A stretch of 18,924 bases of DNA from JAYPUG01 sp038117265 (lineage in GTDB: Bacteria; Pseudomonadota; Alphaproteobacteria; UBA6615), in contig JAYOFO010000047.1 of NCBI GenBank assembly GCA_038117265.1, forward strand, positions 1 through 18,924, in the 5' to 3' direction. Made by a program: the position numbers and the translations under genes. The notes below the pieces were generated by a model. That model did no database searches, was not told the origin of the DNA, and saw only the letters and a program-made list of their open reading frames with translations. Of this stretch, positions 7,070-15,710 are shown piece by piece (position 1 is the stretch's first letter; the number at the start of each line of letters is the position of its first letter).

Positions 7070-8899
7070 TCACTTGTCGAGCGCCTCGAGCTCGTCGATC
7101 AGGCCCGAGATGATGCCGAGCCCCTTCTGCCAGAAGGCCGGATCGGAGGCGTCGAGGCCGAACGGCGCCAGCAGCTCCTTGTGCCGCAGCGTGCCGCCGG
7201 CGCGCAGCATGTCGAGATAGCGTTCGGCGAAGCTCGCCTCGGCACCCTCGTAGACCGCGTAGAGCGAGTTCACCAGGCAGTCGCCGAACGCGTAGGCGTA
7301 GACATAGAAGGGCGTGTGGATGAAGTGCGGGATGTAGGTCCAGTAATAGCGGTACTCGTCCTCGTAGCGGATCGCCGGCCCGAGGCTCTCGGCCTGGACA
7401 CCCATCCAGATGTCGCAGATCTCCTCGGTCAGCAGCTCGCCCTCGCGCCTTTTGTCGTGGACCCGGCGCTCGAACTCGTAGAACGCGATCTGGCGCACCA
7501 CCGTGTTCAGCATGTCCTCGACCTTCGAGGCGAGCATCGCCTTGCGCAGATTCGGGTCGCCGGCCTCGGCCAGCAGCTTGCGGAAGGTCAGCATCTCGCC
7601 GAACACCGAGGCCGTCTCGGCCAGGGTCAGCGGCGTGTCCGACATCAGGTGCCCCTGCGCGCCGGCCAGCACCTGGTGCACCCCGTGGCCCAGCTCGTGG
7701 GCCAGGGTCATCACGTCGCGGGTCTTGCCCTGATAGTTGAGCAGCAGATAGGGGTGCGCGCTCGGCACCGTGGGGTGGGCGAACGCGCCGGGCGACTTGC
7801 CTGGGCGGACCGGCGTGTCGATCCAGTCATTATCGAAGAAGTTCTTCGCGACCTTCGCAAGGTCGGGCGAGAAGCGGCCATAGGCGTCGAGCACCTTGTC
7901 GACCGCGTCGGGCCACGAGACCGTCCGGTCGTCGTCGTCGGGCAGCGGCGCGTTGCGGTCCCAATAGTCGAGCGTCTTCACCCCGAACCATTTGGCCTTC
8001 AGCCGGTAGTAGCGGTGCGACAGGCCGGGAAACGCGCCGCGCACCGCATTGGCTAGCGCGTCGACCACCTCGTCCTCGACATAGTTCGACAGGTTGCGGG
8101 ACGAGACCGGGCGCGCGAAGCCGCGCCACTTGTCCTCGATCTCCTTGTCCTTCGCCAGCGTGTTGGTGATCAGGGTGAACACCCGCGCGTTCGCGCCGAG
8201 CCCCTTGCCTAGCGCCTTCGCCGCCGCCTTGCGCACCGCGCCGTCGCGATCCGATAGCAGGTTCAGCGCCTCGGGGCTGGTCATCTCGCGCGCGCCGGTC
8301 GGCAACTCCACCGTGAAGCGCAGCTCGGCCATGGTCTCGTCGAACAGGCGGTTCCAGGCCGCGCGGCCCGCGACGCGCTTTTCCAGCAGCAGCTTCTCGA
8401 GTTCGTCGTCGAGCTGGTGGGGCCGGTAGGCGCGGCTGTCGCGCAGCCAGGGCGCGTAGACCCGCAGCTTCTTCGAGGCCTTGAGCTTGGCGTCCAGCTT
8501 GCGGTCGGGGATGCGGTTGATCTCGAGCGCGAAGAACAGCAGGTGCGCGGAGATCCCGGTCACCGTCTCCTGCATCGACTGGTAGAAGCGCCCGTTGACC
8601 GGGTCCGACATGTCGCCGGCATAGAGCAGCGAGGCATAGCTCATCATCCGCGAAAGAGTCTCGTCGATCTCCTCATAGGCCGCGATCGCGCGCGCCAGCT
8701 TGTCGCCGTCGAGCCCCGCCAGCTTGCCCCGGTGGCGCTTCTCGAATGCCCGCGCCTTGCGGCGCGATTGCGCGGTCGCAGCGGCGAGCTCCTTGCTGTC
8801 GGGACCGGGGTAGAGGTCGGACAGGTCCCACTCGGGCAGCGGGCCCAGCTTGTCGCGGGCGGGGCTTCCCCGGCGGGCACGGGCGGCGGTTTTCGGCAT
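7070..8899 (-). CDS. pepF: Oligoendopeptidase F, peptidase family M3
   Basis: A 609-residue zinc metallopeptidase of the pepF/M3 family that cleaves oligopeptides in the cytoplasm. The zinc site is HELGH at 401-405 (within TLAHELGHGVHQVL), with the third ligand E428 in LTLAETASVFGEM. The N-terminal half is the usual helical domain (LPEWDLSDLYPGPDS near residue 30), and FIHTPFYVYAYAFGD near the C-terminus is typical of the family. ATG 8899 is chosen because AAGGAG lies 8 bases upstream; an in-frame start at 8920 lacks a site. Length matches the family (about 600). It heads the minus-strand run pepF, aarF, secreted protein, tlpA-like, cupin. It is divergent from the acyl-CoA synthetase gene with 111 bp between. 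Confidence 0.95.
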   Translation of the reverse strand: MPKTAARARRGSPARDKLGPLPEWDLSDLYPGPDSKELAAATAQSRRKARAFEKRHRGKLAGLDGDKLARAIAAYEEIDETLSRMMSYASLLYAGDMSDPVNGRFYQSMQETVTGISAHLLFFALEINRIPDRKLDAKLKASKKLRVYAPWLRDSRAYRPHQLDDELEKLLLEKRVAGRAAWNRLFDETMAELRFTVELPTGAREMTSPEALNLLSDRDGAVRKAAAKALGKGLGANARVFTLITNTLAKDKEIEDKWRGFARPVSSRNLSNYVEDEVVDALANAVRGAFPGLSHRYYRLKAKWFGVKTLDYWDRNAPLPDDDDRTVSWPDAVDKVLDAYGRFSPDLAKVAKNFFDNDWIDTPVRPGKSPGAFAHPTVPSAHPYLLLNYQGKTRDVMTLAHELGHGVHQVLAGAQGHLMSDTPLTLAETASVFGEMLTFRKLLAEAGDPNLRKAMLASKVEDMLNTVVRQIAFYEFERRVHDKRREGELLTEEICDIWMGVQAESLGPAIRYEDEYRYYWTYIPHFIHTPFYVYAYAFGDCLVNSLYAVYEGAEASFAERYLDMLRAGGTLRHKELLAPFGLDASDPAFWQKGLGIISGLIDELEALDK

Positions 8900-8925
8900 G
8901 GTGACGGCTCCTTGAAACACGCCTT

Positions 8926-8954
8926 GAGATAGGGTCCATTAAGCGGCGCAGCAA
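8926..8954 (-). promoter_or_regulatory. Candidate promoter for the pepF-aarF operon
   Basis: On the minus strand TTGCTG (8949-8954) and TATCTC (8926-8931) are 17 bp apart, which would place the start of transcription about 20 nt upstream of the pepF start codon, just ahead of its AAGGAG. The match to consensus is moderate, so this is a suggestion based only on spacing and position. Confidence 0.3.
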
Positions 8955-9010
8955 CCGCGGGGCCGACATATCACGTCGAATTGCCCCTGCCGATGCCGGA
9001 GAACGCTTCG

Positions 9011-10831
9011 ATGGATTACGCCGACCGCTACGACACCTGGCAGACTCTGCCGCAAGCCTTCTTCGACAAGGCGGGCGAACTGGCGGACAAGCCCCTGTTC
9101 TGGGCCAAGCGGTACGATGCCTGGCAGCCGACCAGCTGGACCGACGCCGCGGCGTGCGTGAATGCGCTGTCGCGCGCGCTGCGTGCCGCGGGCGTGGGGC
9201 CTGGCGACCGGGTGATGCTGGTCTCCGAGAACCGCCCGGAATGGGGCATCGCCGATCTCGGCGTCATGTCGGCCGGGGCAATCACCGTGCCGGCCTATAC
9301 CACCAACACGGTCGACGACCACATCCAGATCATCTTGGACTGCGACCCGCGGGTCGCGATCGTGTCGAATGCACGCCTGGCCGAGCGGCTGCTGCCGGCG
9401 ATCCGCAACGCCGGGACGATCGACACGGTCGTGACGATCGAGGGGGCGGGCGGACAGAGCGGCGGCGTGCGCATCGTCTCCTGGAGCGACTTCCTGGCCC
9501 AGGGCGAGGCGCAGCCCGACGATGTCGCATCGGTGGTCGCGACGGGCGCACGCACCGACACGTCGTGCCTGATCTACACCTCGGGCACCGGCGGCGCGCC
9601 CAAGGGCGTGATGCTCAGCCATGGCGCGATCCTGTGCAACTGCATGGGCGCCTACCACCTGTTCAACGATGCCGGGCTGCTCGAGATCGACGCGGAGACG
9701 TTCCTGTCGTTCCTGCCGCTGAGCCACTCCTACGAGCACACCGCCGGCCTCCACTTCCCGCTCACCATCGGGGCGGAGGTCTACTACGCCGAGAGCGTCG
9801 ACCGGCTGGCCGCCAACATGGGCGAGATGCACCCCACGATCATGACGGCGGTGCCGCGGCTCTACGAATCCATGCACCAGCGGATCATGTCCGGCATCGA
9901 GCGCAAGGGCGGGCTGTCGGAGAAGCTGTTCCGTAAGGCCGTCGCGCTGGGCATCCGGCGCTACGAGGGCGGTGCCGCGGCGCTGGGCCTGGGCGAGCGG
10001 CTGCAGGACCGGCTGCTGGACAAGCTGGTGCGTGCCAAGGTCGCCGAACGCTTCGGCGGCCGGCTCAAGGCCTTCGTGTCGGGCGGCGCGCCGCTGAACT
10101 ACGACATCGGCGTGTTCTTCCTGGCGCTGGGCGTGCGCCTGCTGCAGGGCTACGGCCAGACCGAGACCGCGCCGGTGGTCAGCGCCAACCCGCCCCGCAA
10201 GATCAAGATCGACACCGTCGGCCCCGCCTTTCCCGGCGTCGACGTGAAGATCGCCGAGGACAGCGAGATCCTGATCCGCGGCGAGCTGACCATGCAGGGC
10301 TACTGGGGCGCCCCCGAGCTGACCGCCCAGACCCTGATCGACGGCTGGGTGCACACCGGCGACATCGGCGAGCTGGACGAAGACGGCTACATCCGGATCA
10401 CCGACCGCAAGAAGGACATCATCGTCAACTCCGGCGGCGACAACGTCTCGCCGCAGCGCGTCGAGGGCGCGCTGGTCTTCGAGCCCGAGATCAACCAGGC
10501 GATGGTGCATGGCGACCGGCGGCCGCACCTGGTGGCGGTGATCGTGCCCGACCCCGACTTCGCGAAGGACTGGGCCGCCGAGAACGGGCGCGCGCCCGAC
10601 CTTGCCTCGCTCGCCGATTCCGAGGCGTTCCACGAACGCCTGCGCGCGGCGATCGAGCGCGCGAATGCGCGCCTGTCCCAGATCGAGCAGGTGCGCCGCT
10701 TCGTCGTCGCCGACGAGGCCTTCACCACCGAAAACGGGCTGATGACGCCGTCGCTGAAGATCCGGCGGCACGAGATCCGCAAGATCTACGGCGAGCGGCT
10801 GGAAGCGCTGTACGGCCGCGCGCGGGGCTAG
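9011..10831 (+). CDS. Long-chain acyl-CoA synthetase (AMP-forming)
   Basis: A 606-residue member of the ANL adenylate-forming superfamily, FadD15-like long-chain fatty acid:CoA ligase, which activates fatty acids through an acyl-AMP. The P-loop is YTSGTGGAPKGVMLSH starting at residue 189. GYGQTET (A5), WVHTGDIGELDEDGYIRITDRKKD (A7-A8) and the C-terminal lysine region TPSLKIRRHEIRKIYGERL (A10) follow in order. The first residues, DYADRYDTWQTLPQAFFDKAG, are the usual start of this group. ATG 9011 has GGAG 9 bases upstream; ATG 8993 and TTG 8981 are in frame but less well placed. Gly replaces the second Thr in the P-loop, which I recall as common in this subgroup. It is convergent with the epimerase gene, 41 bp apart, with no clear terminator between. 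Confidence 0.93.
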   Translation: MDYADRYDTWQTLPQAFFDKAGELADKPLFWAKRYDAWQPTSWTDAAACVNALSRALRAAGVGPGDRVMLVSENRPEWGIADLGVMSAGAITVPAYTTNTVDDHIQIILDCDPRVAIVSNARLAERLLPAIRNAGTIDTVVTIEGAGGQSGGVRIVSWSDFLAQGEAQPDDVASVVATGARTDTSCLIYTSGTGGAPKGVMLSHGAILCNCMGAYHLFNDAGLLEIDAETFLSFLPLSHSYEHTAGLHFPLTIGAEVYYAESVDRLAANMGEMHPTIMTAVPRLYESMHQRIMSGIERKGGLSEKLFRKAVALGIRRYEGGAAALGLGERLQDRLLDKLVRAKVAERFGGRLKAFVSGGAPLNYDIGVFFLALGVRLLQGYGQTETAPVVSANPPRKIKIDTVGPAFPGVDVKIAEDSEILIRGELTMQGYWGAPELTAQTLIDGWVHTGDIGELDEDGYIRITDRKKDIIVNSGGDNVSPQRVEGALVFEPEINQAMVHGDRRPHLVAVIVPDPDFAKDWAAENGRAPDLASLADSEAFHERLRAAIERANARLSQIEQVRRFVVADEAFTTENGLMTPSLKIRRHEIRKIYGERLEALYGRARG

Positions 10832-10872
10832 CCCGGCGGTCCGTCAGACTTGGGGTGTCACCCGGGCCATCG

Positions 10873-11862
10873 TCAGCCGTGATAGGCGCGGTACCACTCC
10901 ACGAAGCGCGGAATTCCCGCATCGATCGGGGTCGTCGGCTCGAAGCCCAAATCGCGCCGGCTCGCCTTGATGTCGGCATAGGTCGCGCGCACGTCGCCCG
11001 GCTGCATCGGCTGGAAGTCGATCTCGGCCTTCCGGCCCAGTGCGTCCTCGATCAGGCCGATGAAGCGCATCAGCGGCTCGGAACGGTGGTTGCCCAGATT
11101 GTAGACCCGGTGCGGCGCGCCCTCGTCCGCCCCTTCTCCCGTCGCCGACATCGCCGGCGACCGGTCGAGCGCGGCGAGCACGCCCGCAACGATGTCGTCG
11201 ATGTAGGTGAAGTCGCGCTCCATGTCGCCGTTGTTGAACACCGGGATCGGCTCGCCGGCGAGGATCTTGCGGGTGAAGATGTAGAGCGACATGTCTGGCC
11301 GGCCCCACGGGCCGTAAACGGTGAAGAAGCGCAGGCCCGTCTGCGGAACGCCATAGGTCACCGCATAGGCGTGGCTCATCAGCTCGTCGGACTTCTTGGT
11401 CGCGGCGTAGAGCGAGACCGGGTTGTCCACCTGGTCGTCGACCGAGAAGGGCAGCTTGGCGTTGCCGCCATAGACCGACGACGAGCTGGCATAGACGAGG
11501 TGCCGCAGCCCCTCGCCCATCGAGCGGGCGAGTTCGAGGACATTCATGTGCCCGACGATGTTGGCCTGGATGTAGGCGCCGGGGTTCTCGAGGCTGTAGC
11601 GCACCCCGGCCTGGGCGGCGAGGTGGACGATCCGGTCGACCCCGTCGGCGCATTGCGCCAGCGCGCCGGGATCGGCGATGTCGTCCCGCACGAATCGGAA
11701 CCCGTCGCGCTCGGTCAGGCGCGAGAGCCGCGCCTCCTTGAGCTCGACGTCGTAATAGTCATTGACGTTGTCGATGCCGACGACCGTCTCGCCGCGCGCG
11801 AGAAGAGCCTCGGCGACATGCATGCCGATGAACCCGGCCGCGCCCGTCAGCAATACCGTCAT
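10873..11862 (-). CDS. NAD-dependent epimerase, UDP-glucuronate 4-epimerase type
   Basis: A 329-residue extended short-chain dehydrogenase that should interconvert UDP-glucuronate and UDP-galacturonate for envelope or capsular polysaccharide. The NAD site is GAAGFIG at 7-13. The catalytic triad is a Ser in YASSSSVYG near 127 with Y152 and K156 in SLYAATKKSDE. The TVYGPWGRPDM stretch (181-191) is characteristic of UDP-glucuronate epimerases, and NVNDYYDVELKEARL after the Rossmann motif is also typical. ATG 11862 is preceded by GGAGGA about 11 bases upstream. It is divergent from the indolepyruvate oxidoreductase with 266 bp between. No other polysaccharide genes are in the window. The family is certain; the exact sugar nucleotide is well supported but not proven. 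Confidence 0.92.
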   Translation of the reverse strand: MTVLLTGAAGFIGMHVAEALLARGETVVGIDNVNDYYDVELKEARLSRLTERDGFRFVRDDIADPGALAQCADGVDRIVHLAAQAGVRYSLENPGAYIQANIVGHMNVLELARSMGEGLRHLVYASSSSVYGGNAKLPFSVDDQVDNPVSLYAATKKSDELMSHAYAVTYGVPQTGLRFFTVYGPWGRPDMSLYIFTRKILAGEPIPVFNNGDMERDFTYIDDIVAGVLAALDRSPAMSATGEGADEGAPHRVYNLGNHRSEPLMRFIGLIEDALGRKAEIDFQPMQPGDVRATYADIKASRRDLGFEPTTPIDAGIPRFVEWYRAYHG

Positions 11863-11893
11863 GGGGTCGGGTGATCCTCCGCGTCGTCCCTCG

Positions 11894-11914
11894 GCCCCTA
11901 TATAATCGAGGGGC
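11894..11914. promoter_or_regulatory. AT-rich box inside a GC inverted repeat, likely promoter of the epimerase gene
   Basis: TATATAATCGA is flanked by GCCCC (11894-11898) and GGGGC (11910-11914). The minus-strand reading supplies a -10-like TATATA or TTATAT about 35 bp upstream of the epimerase start. On the plus strand TATAAT (11901-11906) is a perfect -10 hexamer, but I see no matching -35 at 16-18 bp. I favour a minus-strand promoter; the paired GC arms might also bind a regulator. Confidence 0.3.
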
Positions 11915-12092
11915 GTGGCGATTGCACCCTGCCTTCGGCCCGATTTGCGGTGAAATCATCGAATTCCCGCAGTCCCCGGCACGACCCATCGCTGCGCGGC
12001 TCCGGGGGGCCACGCACATTCGTTTCGTCCGCGGCCACCGCGTGCGGCACGCATGGACAGCTAGGTCAGCCGTCCTTACATTTCGCGGGTGA

Positions 12093-12112
12093 CGCCGCGC
12101 ATCGGTGCGGCG
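12093..12112 (+). other. Hairpin directly upstream of the indolepyruvate oxidoreductase ribosome site
   Basis: CGCCGC (12093-12098) and GCGGCG (12107-12112) form a 6-bp stem with an 8-nt loop that ends 3 bases before the GGAGGA Shine-Dalgarno. It could affect translation of the downstream gene. Chance is possible in such GC-rich DNA. The remaining gap between 11915 and 12092 shows no gene. Confidence 0.3.
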
Positions 12113-12128
12113 CGGGAGGATCCAGAGA

Positions 12129-15100
12129 ATGGCTCAAGCCGCCGTCAGCCTCAACGACAAGTACGCGCTGGAATCCGGGCGGGTCTACCTGACCGGCACC
12201 CAGGCGCTGGTTCGCCTGCCAATGATGCAACGCCAGCGCGATGCGGCGGCCGGCCTCGACACCGGGTGCTATGTCTCGGGCTATCGCGGCTCGCCGCTCG
12301 GCGTGCTCGACCAGCAGATGCAGCGCGCCAGGCCCTTCCTCGAGCGCAACAACATCGTCTTCCGCGCCGGCGTCAACGAGGACCTCGCCGCCACCGCGAT
12401 CTGGGGCACACAGCAGCTCAACCTGTTCCCCAATGCCAAGCACGACGGGGTGTTCGCCATGTGGTACGGCAAGGGCCCCGGCGTCGACCGATCCGGCGAC
12501 GTGTTCAAGCACGGCAACCTGGCCGGCACCTCGCCCCATGGCGGCGTCCTGCTGCTGGCCGGCGACGACCACACCTGCAAGTCCTCGACCACCGCGCACC
12601 AGTCCGAGTTCGCCTTCGTCGACGCCATGATCCCGGTTCTCAACCCGGCCGGTGTGCAGGAGTTCCTCGACCTCGGCCTGTACGGCTGGGCGATGTCGCG
12701 ATTCTCGGGCTGCTGGGTTGCGTTCAAGACCGTCGCCGAGACGGTCGACAGCTCCGCCTCGGTCCATGTCGATCCGCACCGGGTCGAGATCGTAACCCCG
12801 CGCGACTTCGAGATGCCCGACGGCGGGCTCAACATCCGCTGGCCCGACGAGTTCCTCGCCCAGGAGGACCGCCACCACCGTTACAAGCTCTATGCCGCGC
12901 TCGCCTTCGCGCGCGCCAACCGGCTCGACCGCACGGTGATCGACGGCCCGAAACGCCGCTTCGGCATTGTCACCACGGGCAAGAGCTACCTCGACGTGCG
13001 CCAGGCGCTCGACGATCTGGGCATTTCCGACGAACAGGCCGCCGACATCGGCATCTCGATCTACAAGGTCGCCATGCCCTGGCCGCTCGAGCCCGAGGGC
13101 ATCCGCGAATTCGCCGAGGGACTCGACGAGATTCTGGTCGTCGAGGAGAAGCGCGCGCTGATCGAGAACCAGCTCAAGGAACAGCTCTACAGCGCCAGCG
13201 TCAGCGCCCGCCCGCGCGTCGTCGGCAAGTTCGACGAGGCGCGAAACTGGATCCTTCCGTCATCGGGCGAACTGACCCCGGCGCAGATCGCGCGCGCCAT
13301 CGCCGGGCGCCTCGCGCGCTGGCACACCTCGCCGGCGATCGAGGAGCGGATGGCCTTCCTCGAGGCCAAGGAGGCCTCGCTCGCCCAGCAGCCGCCGACG
13401 CCGAAGCGCATCCCCTATTTCTGCTCGGGCTGCCCGCACAACTCCTCCACCCGGGTGCCCGAGGGCAGCCGCGCGCTGGCGGGCATCGGCTGCCACTTCA
13501 TGTCCCAGTGGATGGACCGCAACACCCAGACCTTCACCCATATGGGCGGCGAGGGCGCCTCGTGGGTCGGCCAGGCACCCTTCACCACCGACGAACATGT
13601 CTTCGTCAATTTGGGCGACGGCACCTACTACCATTCGGGCTCGATGGCGATCCGCCAGGCCGTCGCCGCCGGGGTGAACATCACCTACAAGATCCTGTTC
13701 AACGACGCCGTCGCGATGACCGGCGGCCAGGCCGTCGACGGCCCGCTGACGGTCGCGGCGATCACCCGCCAGGCCGAGGCCGAGGGCGTGCGCAAGATCG
13801 TCGTCGTCACCGACGAGCCCGACAAGTACCCGACCGGCACCGCCTTCGCCCACGGGGTGACGGTCCACCACCGCGACGAGCTGGACCGCGTCCAGCGCGA
13901 CCTGCGCGAGTTCCCCGGCATCTCGGTGCTGGTCTACGACCAGACCTGCGCGGCCGAGAAGCGGCGCCGGCGCAAGCGCGGCACCTTCCCCGACCCCGCA
14001 CGCCGCGTGATGATCAACGAGGCGGTGTGCGAGGGCTGCGGCGATTGTTCGGTGCAGTCGAACTGCCTGTCGGTGGTGCCGGTCGAGACCGAGTTCGGCC
14101 GCAAGCGCGCCATCGACCAGTCGAGCTGCAACAAGGACTTCTCCTGCCTCAAGGGCTTCTGCCCCAGCTTCGTGACGGTCGAGGGCGGGCGGCTGCGCGC
14201 ACCCGACAACGACACGCCGGCGGGCGCCGATGCGGTCTTCGACGGGATCGACCTGCCCGAGCCGGTCCTGCCGTCGCTCGACGCGCCCTACGGCATCCTG
14301 GTCACCGGCGTCGGCGGCACCGGCGTGGTGACCATCGGCGCGCTGCTCGGCATGGCCGCGCACATCGAGGGCAAGGGCGTCTCGGTCCTCGACATGACCG
14401 GCCTCGCCCAGAAGGGCGGCGCCGTGATCAGCCATGTGCGGATCGGCAACGCACCCGAGGATTTGCACGCGGTGCGGATCGCGGCGGGCAGCGCCGATCT
14501 GGTGCTGGGCTGCGACCTGGTGGTCGCCGCCGGGGCCGACGCCATCGCCAAGATGCAGCCGGGCCAGACCCGCGCGGTGATCAACAGCCACGAGACCGTC
14601 ACCGGCGACTTCACCCGCAACCCCGACTTCGACTTGCAGGCCGGCGAGATGCAGCAGACGATCAAGGTCGCGGTCGGCGAAGCCGCCGCGCATTTCGTCG
14701 AGGCCACGCGCTATGCGACCGCCCTGCTCGGCGATTCCATCGCCACCAACCTGTTCATGCTCGGCTATGCCTGGCAGAAGGGGCTGGTGCCGATCTCGGG
14801 CGACGCCATCGACCGGGCGATCGTGCTGAACGCCGTGGCCGTCGACTTCAACCGCGATGCGTTCCTGTGGGGCCGGCGCGCGGCGGCCGACGAGGCGCGC
14901 GTGGCGCGCGCCGCCGAGCCGGTCACGCCGGTGCGCCTGAAGGCGCCCGACATCGCCGCGACCCTCGAGGACATGGTCGAACGGCGCATCCGCCACCTGA
15001 CCGCATACCAGAACGCGGCCTATGCGCGGCGCTACAAGGATCTGGTGGTCAAGGTGCAGCGCGCCGAGTCCGAACGCGCCCGGGGCCGCGAGGGCCTCGC

Positions 15101-15623
15101 CGGCGCCGTCGCGCGCTACTATTTCAAGTTGCTCGCCTACAAGGACGAGTACGAGGTGGCCCGCCTGTTCACCGACGGCGCGTTCCAGCGCAAGCTCGCC
15201 GACCAGTTCGAGGGCGACTACCGGCTCAAGTTCCACATGGCGCCGCCCCTGTTCGCGCGCCGCGACCCCGAGACGGGCGAGCTGCTGAAGCAGGAATTCG
15301 GCCCCTGGATGATCGGTGCGTTCCGGCTGCTGGCCGGGCTGAAGGTCCTGCGCGGCACGCCGTTCGACGTCTTCGGCCGGTCGGCCGAACGCAAGGCGGA
15401 GCGCCGGCTGATCGCCGAGTACGAGGCGGCCATCGACGAGATCTGCACAGGACTGACCCAGCGCAACCACGACCTCGCCGTCGCCATCGCCTCGATCCCC
15501 GAGCACATCCGCGGCTTCGGGCACGTCAAGGACGCCCACCTCGAAAAGGCCAAGGCCGAGGAAGCCGCCCTGCTGCGCGCCTTCCGCAACCCCGACGCGC
15601 CCCAGGCCGAAGCCGCCCAGTAG
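12129..15623 (+). CDS. Indolepyruvate ferredoxin oxidoreductase, fused single-chain form
   Basis: A 1164-residue thiamine-diphosphate, Fe-S 2-oxoacid oxidoreductase in which alpha and beta-type domains are fused. It oxidatively decarboxylates aryl pyruvates (from Phe, Tyr, Trp) to aryl-acetyl-CoA and passes electrons to ferredoxin. The N-terminal part begins SGYRGSPLGVLDQQM near residue 57. A Cys pair YFCSGCPHN is at C432/C435, and the ThDP motif GDG starts near 496 with a later FNDAVAMTGGQ. Two Cys clusters follow: CEGCGDCSVQSNC (C634, C637, C640, C646) and CNKDFSCLKGFC (C667, C673, C678). The C-terminal gamma-like domain begins at GILVTGVGGTG near 722. ATG 12129 follows GGGAGGA at about 7 bases. 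The fused proteobacterial form is about this length. No ferredoxin gene is nearby, so the electron acceptor is unknown. Confidence 0.93.
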   Translation: MAQAAVSLNDKYALESGRVYLTGTQALVRLPMMQRQRDAAAGLDTGCYVSGYRGSPLGVLDQQMQRARPFLERNNIVFRAGVNEDLAATAIWGTQQLNLFPNAKHDGVFAMWYGKGPGVDRSGDVFKHGNLAGTSPHGGVLLLAGDDHTCKSSTTAHQSEFAFVDAMIPVLNPAGVQEFLDLGLYGWAMSRFSGCWVAFKTVAETVDSSASVHVDPHRVEIVTPRDFEMPDGGLNIRWPDEFLAQEDRHHRYKLYAALAFARANRLDRTVIDGPKRRFGIVTTGKSYLDVRQALDDLGISDEQAADIGISIYKVAMPWPLEPEGIREFAEGLDEILVVEEKRALIENQLKEQLYSASVSARPRVVGKFDEARNWILPSSGELTPAQIARAIAGRLARWHTSPAIEERMAFLEAKEASLAQQPPTPKRIPYFCSGCPHNSSTRVPEGSRALAGIGCHFMSQWMDRNTQTFTHMGGEGASWVGQAPFTTDEHVFVNLGDGTYYHSGSMAIRQAVAAGVNITYKILFNDAVAMTGGQAVDGPLTVAAITRQAEAEGVRKIVVVTDEPDKYPTGTAFAHGVTVHHRDELDRVQRDLREFPGISVLVYDQTCAAEKRRRRKRGTFPDPARRVMINEAVCEGCGDCSVQSNCLSVVPVETEFGRKRAIDQSSCNKDFSCLKGFCPSFVTVEGGRLRAPDNDTPAGADAVFDGIDLPEPVLPSLDAPYGILVTGVGGTGVVTIGALLGMAAHIEGKGVSVLDMTGLAQKGGAVISHVRIGNAPEDLHAVRIAAGSADLVLGCDLVVAAGADAIAKMQPGQTRAVINSHETVTGDFTRNPDFDLQAGEMQQTIKVAVGEAAAHFVEATRYATALLGDSIATNLFMLGYAWQKGLVPISGDAIDRAIVLNAVAVDFNRDAFLWGRRAAADEARVARAAEPVTPVRLKAPDIAATLEDMVERRIRHLTAYQNAAYARRYKDLVVKVQRAESERARGREGLAGAVARYYFKLLAYKDEYEVARLFTDGAFQRKLADQFEGDYRLKFHMAPPLFARRDPETGELLKQEFGPWMIGAFRLLAGLKVLRGTPFDVFGRSAERKAERRLIAEYEAAIDEICTGLTQRNHDLAVAIASIPEHIRGFGHVKDAHLEKAKAEEAALLRAFRNPDAPQAEAAQ

Positions 15624-15660
15624 CGGGCCTCCCGGCGGCGCACCGCGCCACGCCCGACGA

Positions 15661-15689
15661 AAAGGGCCCGGCACGAGGCCGGGCCCTTT
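15661..15689. terminator. Bidirectional intrinsic terminator
   Basis: AAAGGGCCCGGC (15661-15672) and GCCGGGCCCTTT (15678-15689) form a perfect 12-bp stem with a 5-nt loop. It is followed by T-rich ends in both directions (TTT on plus, TTTT on minus). It sits between the convergent stop codons of the oxidoreductase gene (15623) and the BCCT gene (15711), where a shared terminator is expected. Confidence 0.85.
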
Positions 15690-15710
15690 CCCTGTCGCCG
15701 TGGGGCGCGA

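Noticed and set aside
9569..9601. Gly in place of Thr in the acyl-CoA synthetase P-loop (TSGTGG)
   Set aside because: I recall this variant as frequent in the FadD15-like subgroup, so it is not unusual.
8939..10771. A 610-codon minus-strand frame antisense to the acyl-CoA synthetase
   Set aside because: Composition is that of a reverse-frame shadow, and the plus-strand gene has all adenylation motifs.
10832..10872. Short inverted repeats between the convergent synthetase and epimerase genes
   Set aside because: Arms are 5-6 bp with no T-tract, too weak to call a terminator.
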